Source of the DNA: Ixodes scapularis
Taxonomy: Eukaryota; Arthropoda; Arachnida; Ixodida; Ixodidae
Reading direction: 5' to 3'
DNA: 64,000 nucleotides
Assembly: GCF_016920785.2 (NCBI RefSeq)
Contig: NW_024609846.1
Span: forward strand, 83,833,816-83,897,815
Shown: in pieces, positions 1-10,613 of the stretch
Layout of the letters: every line of letters starts with the position of its first letter
Position numbering within the stretch: position 1 is the first letter of the stretch
The notes under the pieces: model-generated
What the model saw: the letters and a program-made list of their open reading frames with translations, nothing else
Database searches by the model: none
What the model was told of the DNA's origin: nothing
Position numbers and translations under genes: made by a program

Positions 1-950
1 ATTCGTGCTCCGACTGCATCGCGGGGCACTGTGCCTTCAGAGCTGTCGAAAGTGCTACGACGGTCCACAGTGCGCGGATGACTTTTTGGACGCCGTTTGA
101 AAAACCGGGGAACGCGCAACAGACCGCATCGAGTTCGCGCTTTAATTTCAACAAATGGAAATCGATGTTGCGACTGAAACACACCAGTAGATAACACTCG
201 GTCGGTCGGGGGCACGCAGCATGTTCGGTCGATTAATGAAGCTCGACAAACTTTCCCAACATCTCGCTCCCCGCGCGCGTACAAACTATTTCCGGCGACA
301 TTTCGCCCCGAAGTTGACCACTGAGAGTATTCGATGCGCGGAGGGAAACGATTAAACGAGCGCTGTTCTCCGCGGCTCGCGCAGTCCGACTCAAAGCTCG
401 GAATGTTGGGCACCATTGCGACGCTCGTGCTCGAAAGCGTCGCTACAGCGGCTCGCAGGCCGGCATGCGAGGAATGCAGGACCGATGACGCCTCCTTCGG
501 ACATAGCTGGCACGCGGCAGCCGACCATATATGCAGTAAGTGGATGTTCGGACGAGAGCGGCCCGGTCACTGCAGACAGTCCATCTTTTCGGGGTGGAGA
601 AAACAAAAACAGAAGAATTCAAATCTAGAACCGCGCAGAGTAATGTTCTGGACAAATCGACGAAATGTCTCAAATACGCTGGTCCGAGAGTAATATTGAA
701 TTTTAGCTCGGCACATTGAGCGCAATCATGGAGTGTGCCTCTCAGTTGGAAACGTTTTACGAACCCTGACACGAGTCAAAACTTAGTTTGGACTCGTGTG
801 TTGACATATTTGTTACGAAGTACAGGCTGGCACGCAAAATACAAAGGGGAAAAAGACAGACGATACATTCTTCAGAGCACGGGAGAAGTTAGGCGTGTGA
901 GAACATTCTAGTTTGAAATTCCAATCCAATAACTGTTGTCTGAATAATTT
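1..950. other. No supported feature
   Basis: I see no recognisable gene or repeat here. The first 560 bases are moderately GC-rich. The short open frames at 334-693 overlap on both strands and resemble no family I know. Confidence 0.5.
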
Positions 951-1015
951 GATTCCACTTTCGAATCTTCTGTATTCGATTTTTCGAATAATTCAACCTA
1001 TCGAATATCGGTAGT
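951..1015. repeat. CGAATA-rich fragment resembling a hAT subterminal region
   Basis: TTCGAAT and CGAATA words recur within 65 bases, much like the ends of the hAT element at 49387-51780. No terminal inverted repeat or duplication can be paired with it, so it is at best a solitary worn end. Confidence 0.25.
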
Positions 1016-1631
1016 GATAGCAAAAAAATTGTGTTTATTTATGAACGTTTTCATGTGGTGAAACCTTTTCCTACATGCCTGTCTAAACAAAGCCTGCAGT
1101 CAGGAGACTTAATTAACGAACCATTTCGACAGAATTCAGTTCATTTCTTGAGTTCCTCAAAGAATGCAGTCGTGCTCCGAGTTTTTTTCTTCTTCTTTCT
1201 TTTCATGCTCTTGACGGTAACTCGTGATGTACGCACGTCTTCATTCGGTATTCAATAATTTTTTGTCACTCGCGCAGGTGTGCGCTAGAAGTCTATCCTA
1301 GGTTGTTAAGCCCATAATATGCCAAATTATTATTAAAAATACGAATAATGAAAATAATTATTGGAATCTGCCTCTTCCTCCACCCCGTCCCTCTCCCGGT
1401 ATGAAATAAGGCGCCACAGCTGGGTGGCACAAGACGTCACCCGATTCAAAGTATAGATGCGTCGATTTCCACCACATCTGTCGATTCATCCAGCACTCTA
1501 CCTACAAAAATAAATGTTAAAAATAATGTTAAAGACAACACTTTAGCAAAACAAAATTAATGCACAGTTCAGTTGGATGTGCCTATTTATCCATGTGTGG
1601 GCCACACACGGATGAATCGTTTTGCCCCACA
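1016..1631. other. No supported feature
   Basis: AT-rich unique-looking DNA with T-runs. Nothing supportable. Confidence 0.5.
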
Positions 1632-1862
1632 GGGAGGGGCAAAATGAGACATTGTGTGACTCTCAGATATTGTGGTTTTGTTAAATGTTTCGCTCTCTCC
1701 AGTGAAGTAATATTTACTGAGCACAGAGTCGTGACATCTAAGAACATCCCCCTGTTGCGTGTGTGTATATGTTTTCTTCTCTTTTTTTCAATATTGAAAC
1801 AGAAATAAAACTTACAATTAAAATTAAAATGTTTCGTCTCATCTTGCCCCACTTTGCCCTAC
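1632..1862. mobile_element. Small inverted-repeat element of the GTGGGGCAAAATGAGAC type
   Basis: The left side has AGGGAGGGGCAAAATGAGAC. The right side, reverse-complemented, reads AGGGCAAAGTGGGGCAAGAT followed by GAGAC. The two ends face each other across about 230 bases. A solitary related end, TAGGGTAAGGTGGGGCAAAA, lies at 15549-15568. I see no convincing target-site duplication, so superfamily and exact borders are open. The inner part is AT-rich with no coding frame. Confidence 0.4.
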
Positions 1863-2069
1863 ACTCTACACTCCGGGGCGACTTTCTGTGGCGATGCAGT
1901 CAGGTGTACACGTTGGCAGGTGCTTGAACGCCGACTAAAACAGTGCACACGCAATCCTCCTCTCGTCGAAACTAGTACAGAAACTAGTCCGCGAGTGTAG
2001 GGTAGAAACTAAGGGAGAGGAGTAGATGAGAGCAGACGGGGACGTCGAAGTGCCGACCTGTGAGTAGAC

Positions 2070-2262
2070 TTACCGCTCATTCACACTGGAAGCGGATCCC
2101 CGTTCGCAAAGCGGTTGCGAACGCGGTTGTATAAAGATCCAGTGCAATTGCACGCGCACTCGATGACATCAAGTGCGCGTGCGATTGTACTGGATCTTTA
2201 TACAACCGCTTTCGCAGCCGCTTTGCGAACGCGGATCCGCTCCCAGTGTGAATGAGCGGTTA
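2070..2262. mobile_element. 187-bp palindromic Harbinger-like MITE, copy 1
   Basis: The element proper is 2073-2259, flanked on both sides by TTA. It is almost one long palindrome: the ends CCGCTCATTCACACTGG and CCAGTGTGAATGAGCGG open into arms with GAAGCGGATCC, GCGGTTGCGAACGCGG and a shared 'GATCCAGTGCAATTGCACGC' block. The centre is a short GATGACATCA loop. Two other copies (44718-44904 and 49079-49265) are also exactly 187 bp between TTA repeats. A TTA/TWA duplication with TTCACAC-type ends fits PIF/Harbinger. It has no coding capacity and would depend on an autonomous partner. Confidence 0.88.
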
Positions 2263-2386
2263 AAGATAGCAGCCTTCGTTTGCTCTCACAGTCCAAATGC
2301 GTTCGAATGCGAACTCCGAACGCCACGGGTTTGAAGAGCCAGTAGAAACAAAGGTAGCTAGCCTCACTGCACTCCCATCTCCTCCC

Positions 2387-2405
2387 CCCCCCCCCCCTCC
2401 CCGCC
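2387..2405. repeat. Poly-C tract
   Basis: An interrupted C-run between a CT-rich flank and a CCTCCCTCAG stretch. Its exact length may be an assembly estimate. Confidence 0.8.
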
Positions 2406-2539
2406 CCTCCCTCAGCTTCTCCCAGTATAAGATGTCTCAGCCATGTTGCGGGCGGTATTCTCAGACCTCCGGCGACTACAGGGGGTCGTATCCGTATATT
2501 CCTACGAGCGAGAAAAACACCGATCCGATATTTGTTCAC

Positions 2540-3160
2540 CCCGAAGCGCCCGCGCGCGGTTCCCTCAGGCCCAGGGACGCCGGTCGCGCGTCTCTGGGGG
2601 CTGGCGCCCTCTCAAAACGAAGACGTCCGGAATATTTTGGGGTTCGTGGAACTCTGCCCAGGTTGCGTTCTCGCCGCCGCGGGCTCGCCCCGGGGCCCTA
2701 CCCGGCGGCCACAAAAGCGCGCTGGCCTCCCGGAGAACAATGCGCGTCGGTGTATAAATAACGCGTGCTCGCACTCCCCGTCAGCAGCAGCCAAGGGCCC
2801 CGCAGCTCACGGCGTGCAGCGGCTGCGAATAGATCCCCGTCGTCGCAGGGCGTTCGTCGCCTCGCTCCCTTGGGCCGCGGGGCGGAAATATGACAGGCCC
2901 CGTGCCGCCGATGTCGCCGCCGCCGACACCCATCCCCCAGATATCCGGACCAGATAAGCCGAACGGTGCTTCATCCCAGGTCGCCGTCGCGTCGCATACG
3001 CGATCGGCAGCCCCCGAGCGGACACTGCACCGCGATTCGCTCGAAACAAGGCGATCGTCGGTGGTTTCTGGAACAGTGCAGCCAATGAAGAGGACGATCG
3101 CTATCGTTCTTCGGTCCTCGTGCGTTCTCGTTGCGGCGAGAGAGGTGTGGACGCGTTCTT
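2540..3160. promoter_or_regulatory. GC-rich island with a TATA/initiator promoter candidate
   Basis: About 600 bases are rich in CG dinucleotides compared with the AT-rich flanks. Inside lies TATAAATA (2753-2760). TCAG follows at 2781-2784, which places the initiator A at 2783, 30 bases after the first T of the TATA box. That is canonical spacing. No ATG occurs between this point and 2890, so a 107-nt leader would precede the first ATG. No downstream promoter element is evident. This is the most gene-like regulatory arrangement in the window. Confidence 0.4.
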
Positions 3161-3189
3161 TTTTATTTTTTTTTTTGTGCCACGATTGA
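2890..3189 (+). CDS. Candidate first coding exon, unknown product
   Basis: This is the first ATG after the promoter-like TATA/initiator pair, with A at -3. It opens a 99-codon frame starting MTGPVPPMSPPPTPIPQISG. The first 30 residues are Pro/Ser-rich. The frame ends in a T-rich stretch reading as poly-Phe, which looks non-coding, so any real exon probably ends earlier. Possible splice donors are CCAG/GTCGCC near 2980, which is weak, and GAGAG/GTGTGG near 3141, which is moderate. I recognise no domain. The opposite strand is also open here (2781-3254, 2807-3085), as expected in GC-rich DNA, so an open frame alone proves little. The call rests on position and leader architecture. Confidence 0.25.
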   Translation: MTGPVPPMSPPPTPIPQISGPDKPNGASSQVAVASHTRSAAPERTLHRDSLETRRSSVVSGTVQPMKRTIAIVLRSSCVLVAAREVWTRSFLFFFLCHD

Positions 3190-3983
3190 CTGCACGATGC
3201 ATCGGAGCACGACCGCATTTCGTTCCTCTCATTGGCTGAAGCAAATTTTCTCAAATTTCGTTAGTTTTTTTCATTAGGCATAGCCGAGGGTCAACTAATG
3301 TTCTCGGCTTTGTCGCGGTACCGCAAACATAAAGCGCAAATTATTTTTTTATATATAACATTACATTTGTAAAGCATTGTGTGAACATAGTTATGCATCA
3401 GTGGATAGCACAAACCTGCTAAGGTAGTGTTTAAACTGGAAAACGCTTGTCTTTGGGGTCTATAGGATTGAGTATGGTTTGGGAACTTCCAGAAGCTACA
3501 AAAGTGCTGTGAAGAACATCACGTGTTCTCTGGAACCCAGGGCTTTAGAATCCGTGGGGTGAAGCACAGAGACAGCAAAAACTGACACACGGAGCTCCTT
3601 GCGCATGTTGGGGCAGTCAACATGGATAGCATGCGTGTTGACGCTTCATGCCGTTTCGTTTCCTTTTAGAGCTCGAGAAAAAGCCGACACGTCAAATTGG
3701 TATTTTCTCATTCCAATTTGGGCTCACAAAAACGTTTTTAAATGCTCATTCTAAGTCGCTAGTTCATTGAAACACCCTGCATTTTATATCCAAATTTTTC
3801 TTATGAAAGTCAACGTTCACCTAGTAATCTGCATTTGTTGCTGACAAATAAAAAGTGTTTCTTTTTTTTTTTACATTTGGATGTAACGTATTAGAATTCC
3901 TGAGGTTAGGGAAGTGTAGTCTCCAGCGTTCCCCAAAATTTTTGCCCGCAGTCAAGGACTCACATCCCCCAGATATCTGGTAC
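3190..3983. other. No supported feature
   Basis: AT-rich DNA without a recognisable element. Confidence 0.5.
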
Positions 3984-4025
3984 AGGTGGGCTAGTTGGTA
4001 CAAGTTAGTACCAACTAGCCCACCT
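3984..4025. repeat. Perfect 18-bp hairpin
   Basis: Arms 3984-4001 (AGGTGGGCTAGTTGGTAC) and 4008-4025 are exact reverse complements around a 6-nt AAGTTA loop. From memory, the words GTACCAACTAGCCCACC are common in tick sequences, so this is probably a fragment of a dispersed repeat rather than an RNA gene. Confidence 0.7.
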
Positions 4026-5595
4026 ATCCATTTTACTGCAAGTCAAGGACGTTTCCGGTGGTTTTTTTTTGTTTTTTCTTTTTTCGAAAAACAAATTATT
4101 GGAAAAAAAGGAAATTAAAACAAAACAAAAAGTAATAAATAAGAAAGGAAAGAATAAATATCAAGAATGAAAAGAGAACACGAGTGGGGCACACGTCGTA
4201 GTTCCCTACGACGCGAGCAAGATTACCTTCCCGCCGCAGCCCTCCCTTGTACATGCGCAAACTGCCGTTCTACAACCATCCCAAAACACTTTTCTTGTCT
4301 CGTCTTCTCACTTGTTCTCCACGATTCTTGTTGTCGTTTGTTTTATCGCACGTAGAAGAAAAAAAACAAGAGAAAACGAGGGAAAGTGTAGTTTCCGTGA
4401 GAAGTGGAGAGTACAGAGAATCGGGAAGACCAAAAGTCGCGACAAACGACAGTATATATAGCAGTGCATCTGCTATCTGAGTGCTACTATAGTTTCTGAT
4501 TTCCTCCGTTAAGCCGCAGTCGCGCTGCTAAATGCATCCTACAAAAGACAGTCGCAAACACGGTCTGAGGTGTGTTTAAATGACGCTGGTGATAAACAAA
4601 AACTCTCTGCCGGCACTTTACGAAAATGCATTAATCAGACGTGCTTCGAACGTGATTGAGGCTTGTCCGCAGATATTTCTGTCATCGTGCCTGCAGACAT
4701 TTCTCCGCGTCTTTTGTATGAAGTATGGATGATGTAAAATGCGCCTTTAAACTGACAAGGAACGCAATTTATGCCTTTTAACGATTAACTTGTGTCTGCG
4801 AGAGTGAACGCAATGATAGACGTAGTTTAGAACTCTGTACCCTTTGTTGAAACGGTGTTTTGAAGAACAAAGTTACGAATGCAAGCCAAAACGTTTATAT
4901 ACAACGGATTTATACAACGATTGCTCGACTGTGAAGATGTCTTCTATTTGTTATCTGTAGACGTTTCCCGGCTGTTGAGAGTGCGAGTAAGCACGCGTGT
5001 TGCCTTTCCAAAAACACTTCTTAAACGTTTCGGGCTCGTATTCCCGCGCATTTGACAGAATGGTATTCGATCTATCATTCTTTTTTTGTTATCTTTCACG
5101 TCGATTCTGTCGCCACGGCAGTTCTCAATGGTTGCAGCCACCGAATACTAGTCGCTTTTCTTCTATTGGTAACTTACAGGTGCTGCGAGCTAGGCTCCGA
5201 TACATTGTCGTGTCCCTCTTAATTCACTCGGATTGTTGTCTTTTCCATGGGTGTTAAATAACCCTGACGCTGGCTTTCCAACGTCTGGATGCCCTTGAAC
5301 CTCGCCCTTCCTGTGTCCTTGAGGATGTTAATGACATCCCTCCTTCTTGACCTATTTCATTTTATTTTTAACCGAAGAATTATATAGACAGACAAATCTA
5401 GAAAACCCTGATAATGATATCGGTCGCAGTACCGTTCACGAGAGCTGCTGAAGAACGAAGTTTCTAAATAAAGAGAATGATGAAGACTTATTTTTCAAAT
5501 CCTACGACTGGCGGGCGTTTCAATTTGACTGACCTTAATGTCAATCTCGGGGACGCCGGTAAACATCGACAACGTAATGCCCAGTTTTATGGCAA
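4026..5595. other. No supported feature
   Basis: A/T-rich runs at 4060-4160, then unique-looking DNA. Short frames on both strands resemble nothing I know. Confidence 0.5.
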
Positions 5596-6156
5596 GGCCA
5601 TGGCAGAGCCGTATATGGGGAGAGTTTGGTCAGTCTATGATCTCGCCGCCGTAACGCTCTCCTCCCAAGTGAGCCAATCAGCACGCGGCTTAGAGCGAGA
5701 GGCATGAGCGCATGCGCGTAAACTCCCGGCTGCTCCCACCTGAGTGGGGAGGGCCGCCATCTTCGACCATTCTCCCGGCGGAATGCGTGGGATCGGCATC
5801 TAAATCTCGATTATTGCCTTTTATATCGCTGGCTCTGGCAAGAAAATGACATTCTGTTATTCCTCGGTGGGTTAAAAAGCTAATAAATGAAGATTTTTTC
5901 GGCGTATGGCCACAAACTTTTATTCAGGCGAAAAAGAAGTCGGCCTGTAGCAGACGACGCGTAGCCTCAGCTGTGCTCTTCTCCGACCAGTCTCCGACAG
6001 CGTTGCTCAAAAATGGCGGTCGTCTCCCCTCTGCTCCCTTCTTTCTCTATCGCTCCTTCGGCGCTCTCCTCCCTTTCATTTACTTTTCTCCTCTCCGGCG
6101 CCTTCGTCGCCACACCCACTGGCCAAACTCTCCCAATATACGGCTCTGGGCCATGG
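5596..6156. mobile_element. hAT MITE, CAGAGCCGTATAT family, copy 1
   Basis: The element is 5604-6148 (545 bp). The 8-bp duplication GGCCATGG is exact at 5596-5603 and 6149-6156. The ends are inverted: CAGAGCCGTATATGGGGAGA on the left, and on the right the reverse complement CAGAGCCGTATATTGGGAGA, both continuing GTTTGG. An 8-bp duplication with CAG termini fits hAT. The interior contains GC-rich, 'GCCGCCATCTT'-type DNA but no transposase. A sister copy lies at 58120-58729. Confidence 0.9.
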
Positions 6157-7572
6157 GAGATCAAGATTTATGTGTAAAAGGTGCACGTTAACGCTGTAAC
6201 AAAATACACAATCGTGTTATGGTGCTAAACGAGAAATTGAAATGATTAGTAGAGCTGCGCGTATAGCTGACTACACTTTGTCTCCTCATACGATGCAGTA
6301 AAGGCGAAAGCCATGGGCCGCAAGGTCCAATCACGTTCCACGCTGAACTATGGCATGCCTTACCTTGATTAAGAGTGGACGAATATGCTCCGAATAAAAA
6401 AGCGCTGCATTATTTCTATACCTTCGAGACAGTAAAGAGCCTGTTTGTAGTGACTTACTTTGCAATGTAAAATTGATGTGTCACCCAGCGTTTCTCGATT
6501 CGAGCCACTGTACGCCCATCCCAATTAGTGATCCGAGATGCGGACACCAATACGTCCATCGAACCGAAATACCAAGCAACTTCTTAGTGCCTCATGATTG
6601 GATAAAGCGGTCCGCAGCTTTTGCCTTTAGTCCATCGTAGGGTGAGACGAAGTATACGCGGATTAATATTTTTGTTATACTATTTGGGTAAATAAAATTG
6701 TTTCCGTAGCAAGAGTGAAAATAAAGTTTATGTGTGTAAATACGGACAAAATGCAAAATCATGAGGTGAAGTAAGGAACGGATGATTTCAAGTAGCCCAG
6801 AAAGTGTTCTTTGTTTTTATTTATCCTCCTAGTTTATACGCGTCTGCAGCACGAGAGGTTCTGCCGTTTTAATTATATTTTTATTTGCATCAAAATTTGG
6901 GTAACGTGAAGATGCAGACGTCTCCACAATTAAAATCTGCGTTAACAGGGCTTTGTTGCGATTTTGTTTCCAAGGTTTGGGGGGGGGGGGGGGGGGGGGA
7001 TAATTTGTCTCACTTTCTTCCCACTTCTTATCAAAGTCCATGTCTACGTGTTTGCGTGCAGAATCACTTGACATTTTAAGAAAGCTCATGAAAGCGTCGA
7101 ACCCATAGAGAATGGACAACTCTCACAACCAGTTAAAGTTCAAGAAAGCCTTGTCACGGTCAGCGTAGTGCTGCCAACCCGCGATGAACTATACAAGCTG
7201 TGTTCAGATGTACACACGAGAGTAAACTCATGAATTGTAATGTATTTGAAGTTGGAACACCTCGCTGAACCAGACAAACCAGTCTTCCGAGCCGAATTTA
7301 TCCAGTGATTATGTACCTAAGAATAAGCTTAGATTTCATTTGTCAACACTTCATTTTCTTCCGGCATCTCGGTTCACCTTAGCTTCCGAAAGACTCTCTT
7401 GAACTTATTTTCCAGTAGAACGTTTGAATCTTCTGAATAATAATTCAACCTAAAACTGTGCATTGTTTTTTGCTTTTTTTTGCTGACTTTTAAAAAGATT
7501 GTTTCACTGCAGTGACTCCTGAGTTCTTTTTCTGGAGTGCTAAATTATAAGTACTACCAATAGTAAAAGATG
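6157..7572. other. Unique DNA with a poly-G tract at 6979-6999
   Basis: No gene is recognised. The G-run sits beside a TTTCCAAGGTTT stretch, and no paired ends were found around it. Confidence 0.5.
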
Positions 7573-7730
7573 CATCAAGCCAGTTGCGTAGCCAGGGAAA
7601 GGCTTGGACTTATAAGACTTCATTCATCACGCCCCCTCCCCCTCCCCCTTTCCCGGGCACACCAAGTCATGGACCATCACAGCCCCCATCCCCGAAAAAA
7701 AAAAATTCCTGAGTACGCCACGCATCGAAC
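7573..7730. mobile_element. Short hAT MITE of the GCGTAGCCAG type
   Basis: The element is 7581-7722 (142 bp). It starts CAGTTGCGTAGCCAG and ends, reverse-complemented, CGTGGCGTACTCAG. The flanking 8-mers CATCAAGC (7573-7580) and CATCGAAC (7723-7730) match at 6 of 8 positions, as an old duplication would. The interior is C-rich with an A-run. It is related to the poly-G element at 12615-12768. Confidence 0.55.
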
Positions 7731-8389
7731 TCTCGGTGTATGTCAAAATTTGCAGCGCGCATTTCGGTTTCTTTTCCTAAACTGAGTTTCTTGTATAGGT
7801 CTTCTAGTGTTAATTGTGACCAGGGTTATAAATTAGTTTGTTAAAATTACTGCATATCGCCAAAGAAGTACCTCGCCTATACACACAGAGGTACAAACCT
7901 ACGTATTTTTATCTCGGAAACTGAAACTGTATATCTCAGGTGCCATTTCGAGTAACTTATCCGCGGGAACTTTTCTGGTGGTCAAAAAAGGCCAACTTTG
8001 GACAGGCCATGGCACGGATCAATTAGGCACAAGTGCTGCGTCACAGTTTGGTAAAACATTCGGACGTTCGATCTCGAAATCGAGTCCAACGATTGCGGCT
8101 GAGAACCGACCGTCTGAAAGTTGCGAACATTCCTTATAGGATTGCACTATACCTGGCCAACCAAACTTCACTGGTACACTTAGTTACTCACTACGTTGAC
8201 AAGGTTCAAGAGGTTTTCGGAACTTTAAATGAATATACCCAGCCGACACATCATAGACTTAAGTTTACCAGTCTCATTTTCTTCGAACGTTCCTTTACCA
8301 TCTCCCCGTCGGCTTGCCGTTCTCTCTCGCGAAGAATGGAACAGAGCGAAGAAACAAAAGTGGAGCATCGAGCAGTGCAGTGGACGCAA
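7731..8389. other. No supported feature
   Basis: AT-rich DNA. Overlapping frames on both strands begin near 8030 without a recognised family. Confidence 0.5.
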
Positions 8390-9240
8390 AGTGCCCTTGT
8401 CGGCGTTGTCAATTGGCGCGCATGAAAGGAAAAGGAAGCAGCCAAGCGTCTCGCTGGTCGAACGATAAGCGACGAGCGAGTCGTGGGAGGCCGAGCGCGG
8501 ACAGGCATATCTGCGCGACGCATATGCCTCCGCAGAAAAAGGCAATGACGAACCTGCTCGACCGAGGAGCGCCCGCTCGGCCGTTCATTCTTTTGCGTCG
8601 CTCGCGGCACCAGCGCTCCTTTGAAGAGAGTGCGCCCCGAATCTCCGAAAGCCGCAACCAAAGTCGACAGTAGACGGGGGTGCGAGCCTAGTGACCGGAC
8701 CAATCAAAACGCTGGCTCTTGAAAACGTGACATTATTATCGGAGTCAGTGAAATACCGCGAGTACGCGGTCATGCGCGATGGCAAGGCCAGCCTAAGCCG
8801 CGGCTGTGTTTTTTTCTCCCACTGTCAGCTCGCGAGTGAACGCGACGGTGTGTTTGTGGAGCGGAGAGCAACAGGCTTCTTTTTCGGCGTAGGAGTGTCG
8901 GTTCTTCTCGCTCGTGGCCGCTGACGCGTTTCGCGCAGGAAAGGCGGGAGGGCGATCTTTCGATGCCTGGAACCGAGGCGACGACGCGGTCCCGAACGGA
9001 AATGGATCATTTCCCTGCGCAACCTTGCGGAATGGACGCAGACGATATGCGACAGTGCCGCGGAGACACCAACCACCTCGGGGTATGACATGGAGCGCTG
9101 GGTTCCTTTGTTGTGCGGGCGTTTTTTTTTTTTTCGAGCCGCTTTCCGGCGAAGGGTCACTAATAAGCGGTCGTGGAAATATGATATGCCTCCGTCTCGT
9201 TGCCTCGTGCACGCGATGAGGTGTGACTGTGGGCGTCAGA
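8390..9240. promoter_or_regulatory. GC-rich island
   Basis: A CG-rich stretch between AT-rich flanks. Long frames occur on both strands (8251-8703, 8793-9428), the usual effect of GC-rich sequence. I see no TATA/initiator pair at the right spacing. It could be a CpG-type promoter or a conserved regulatory element, but nothing here decides it. Confidence 0.3.
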
Positions 9241-10328
9241 AGCAGCCGAGAACTGCTGGGAGAAGTTAAACGACGCGTGGAAAAACCTGCGCTTTGGTAC
9301 TGGTGGACATCTACGATGGGGCCCGGAACTGTTGCAAACTTGGACAAAGATAAAGAGAGAGAAATAGGAAACGAAGCTGCCGCCGGCATCGTCTCTGAAA
9401 TGACCCCCGTGTCTCTTTGGTGTCGCAAGCACTCGATAACCGGAGACTGAGGCTTGTTTCAATTAAAATGTTGCTAGTTAACTCGTTACATTATCTCTGT
9501 TACAAGGTCGCGACTGTGATACATTTTCAGCGAATCTAAACAAGAAACAGGTAATGCTTTTTTTTTTTTCTTAGTTACTAGAGTTGCCAAAAACCGTGGT
9601 TAGTGACATTTTTTTTTAGGATCATGAAGGGAACTTCCAAATACTGGACGCCCCAATATCCCTACCGTATACAGTGTCGCCGAGGGAGCGTGACACCTTT
9701 GCTACAAATAACCAAAAAAACAAATGTCTTTTTTTTTTTTGCTTTTGTTTTTTTTGGGCATACCCCGATATGGATAGCGACTTGCCACGGTCTTCAGTGC
9801 TAGTAATTGTGTTGACCGTCTGACGCCCATGTAGTCTTTTATTATGAATATCCTGACTCTAGGATTTTCTTCTACGGCGGGCATGCAGCGAGGCAACTTC
9901 CCCCACAGCATAGGCCCCATCCCAACTCGCGTTGTATTTCTCTCACGCTTCTGACTTTCAGAAACGAGGAACGAGAACGGGCAAGTACATATATACTACA
10001 TATACAAGAAAGGAAAGTATACGGACATGTAGCTCGCTCAACAGGACAGCGCCGTCTCAATGTTTTTAAATTGTCCTTCGCAAGTTCAAGAACCAGAGGA
10101 AGCGACGAGGCTTGTTTGGTCAATATTTCAGCAATCTTTTCTTTTTTTTCTCTTTTGCATTAAATTTGCAATTCATCGGTTCTGCAAGCAAGATCATCGT
10201 CGGCCTCTAGATGCTCGAGCTTGAAAATAAACTAGATAAGGGATCAGTTACTTTTAACTTTTAAGGAGAGAGTATAAAGTCACACCGCTCAGACATCATA
10301 AACAAATTAGAAAAAAAAGGAAAGAGGT
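9241..10328. other. No supported feature
   Basis: Mixed AT-rich DNA with T-runs near 9550, 9610 and 9730. Confidence 0.5.
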
Positions 10329-10613
10329 TTAGAACTTCCTGTAACGCGGATTTTGAGCGCAGCTCTTGAGGAGGAGGAGGTGAGGGTACTGTGGGAAGGG
10401 TATGCCCCTCCTCCTCGTCCGTACCCTCTCCTCCTTCCCTGGTCACGCAACTTTTCGGCAGGGTGACGTCACTCGCGCCGAAACGTCCCGTGACGTTTCG
10501 GCGTGGTGCATTATGGGATATTTTTCATAATGCACCGCGCACGTACGCCGACGGCGACGGCGACGCCGACGCCGCTCAAGCCGGAAAGGACCGCCTAAGA
10601 ACTGCTCTCTAAA
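10329..10613 (-). mobile_element. Short copy of the hairpin/CRE repeat family
   Basis: Read on the minus strand, it begins TTTTAGAGAGCAGTTCTTAG, runs through 'TTTCCGGCTTGAGCGGCGTC' and GTCGCC repeats, and ends in CTCCTCAAGAGCTGCGCTC plus a GCGTTACAGGAAGTTCTAA tail. The large copy at 35343-36475 has the same order. Two near-perfect hairpins lie inside: GTGCATTATG/CATAATGCAC and CGCCGAAACGTC/GACGTTTCGGCG with a 4-nt loop. A single TGACGTCA occurs at 10464-10471. The superfamily is unknown; no protein is encoded. Confidence 0.75.

Noticed and set aside
5636..6160. GC-rich interior of the hAT MITE as a promoter
   Set aside because: It lies wholly inside a bounded transposon, with no TATA/initiator spacing.
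8793..9428. 211-codon minus-strand frame
   Set aside because: It lies in a GC-rich island with equally open frames opposite it, is low-complexity in places and shows no domain.
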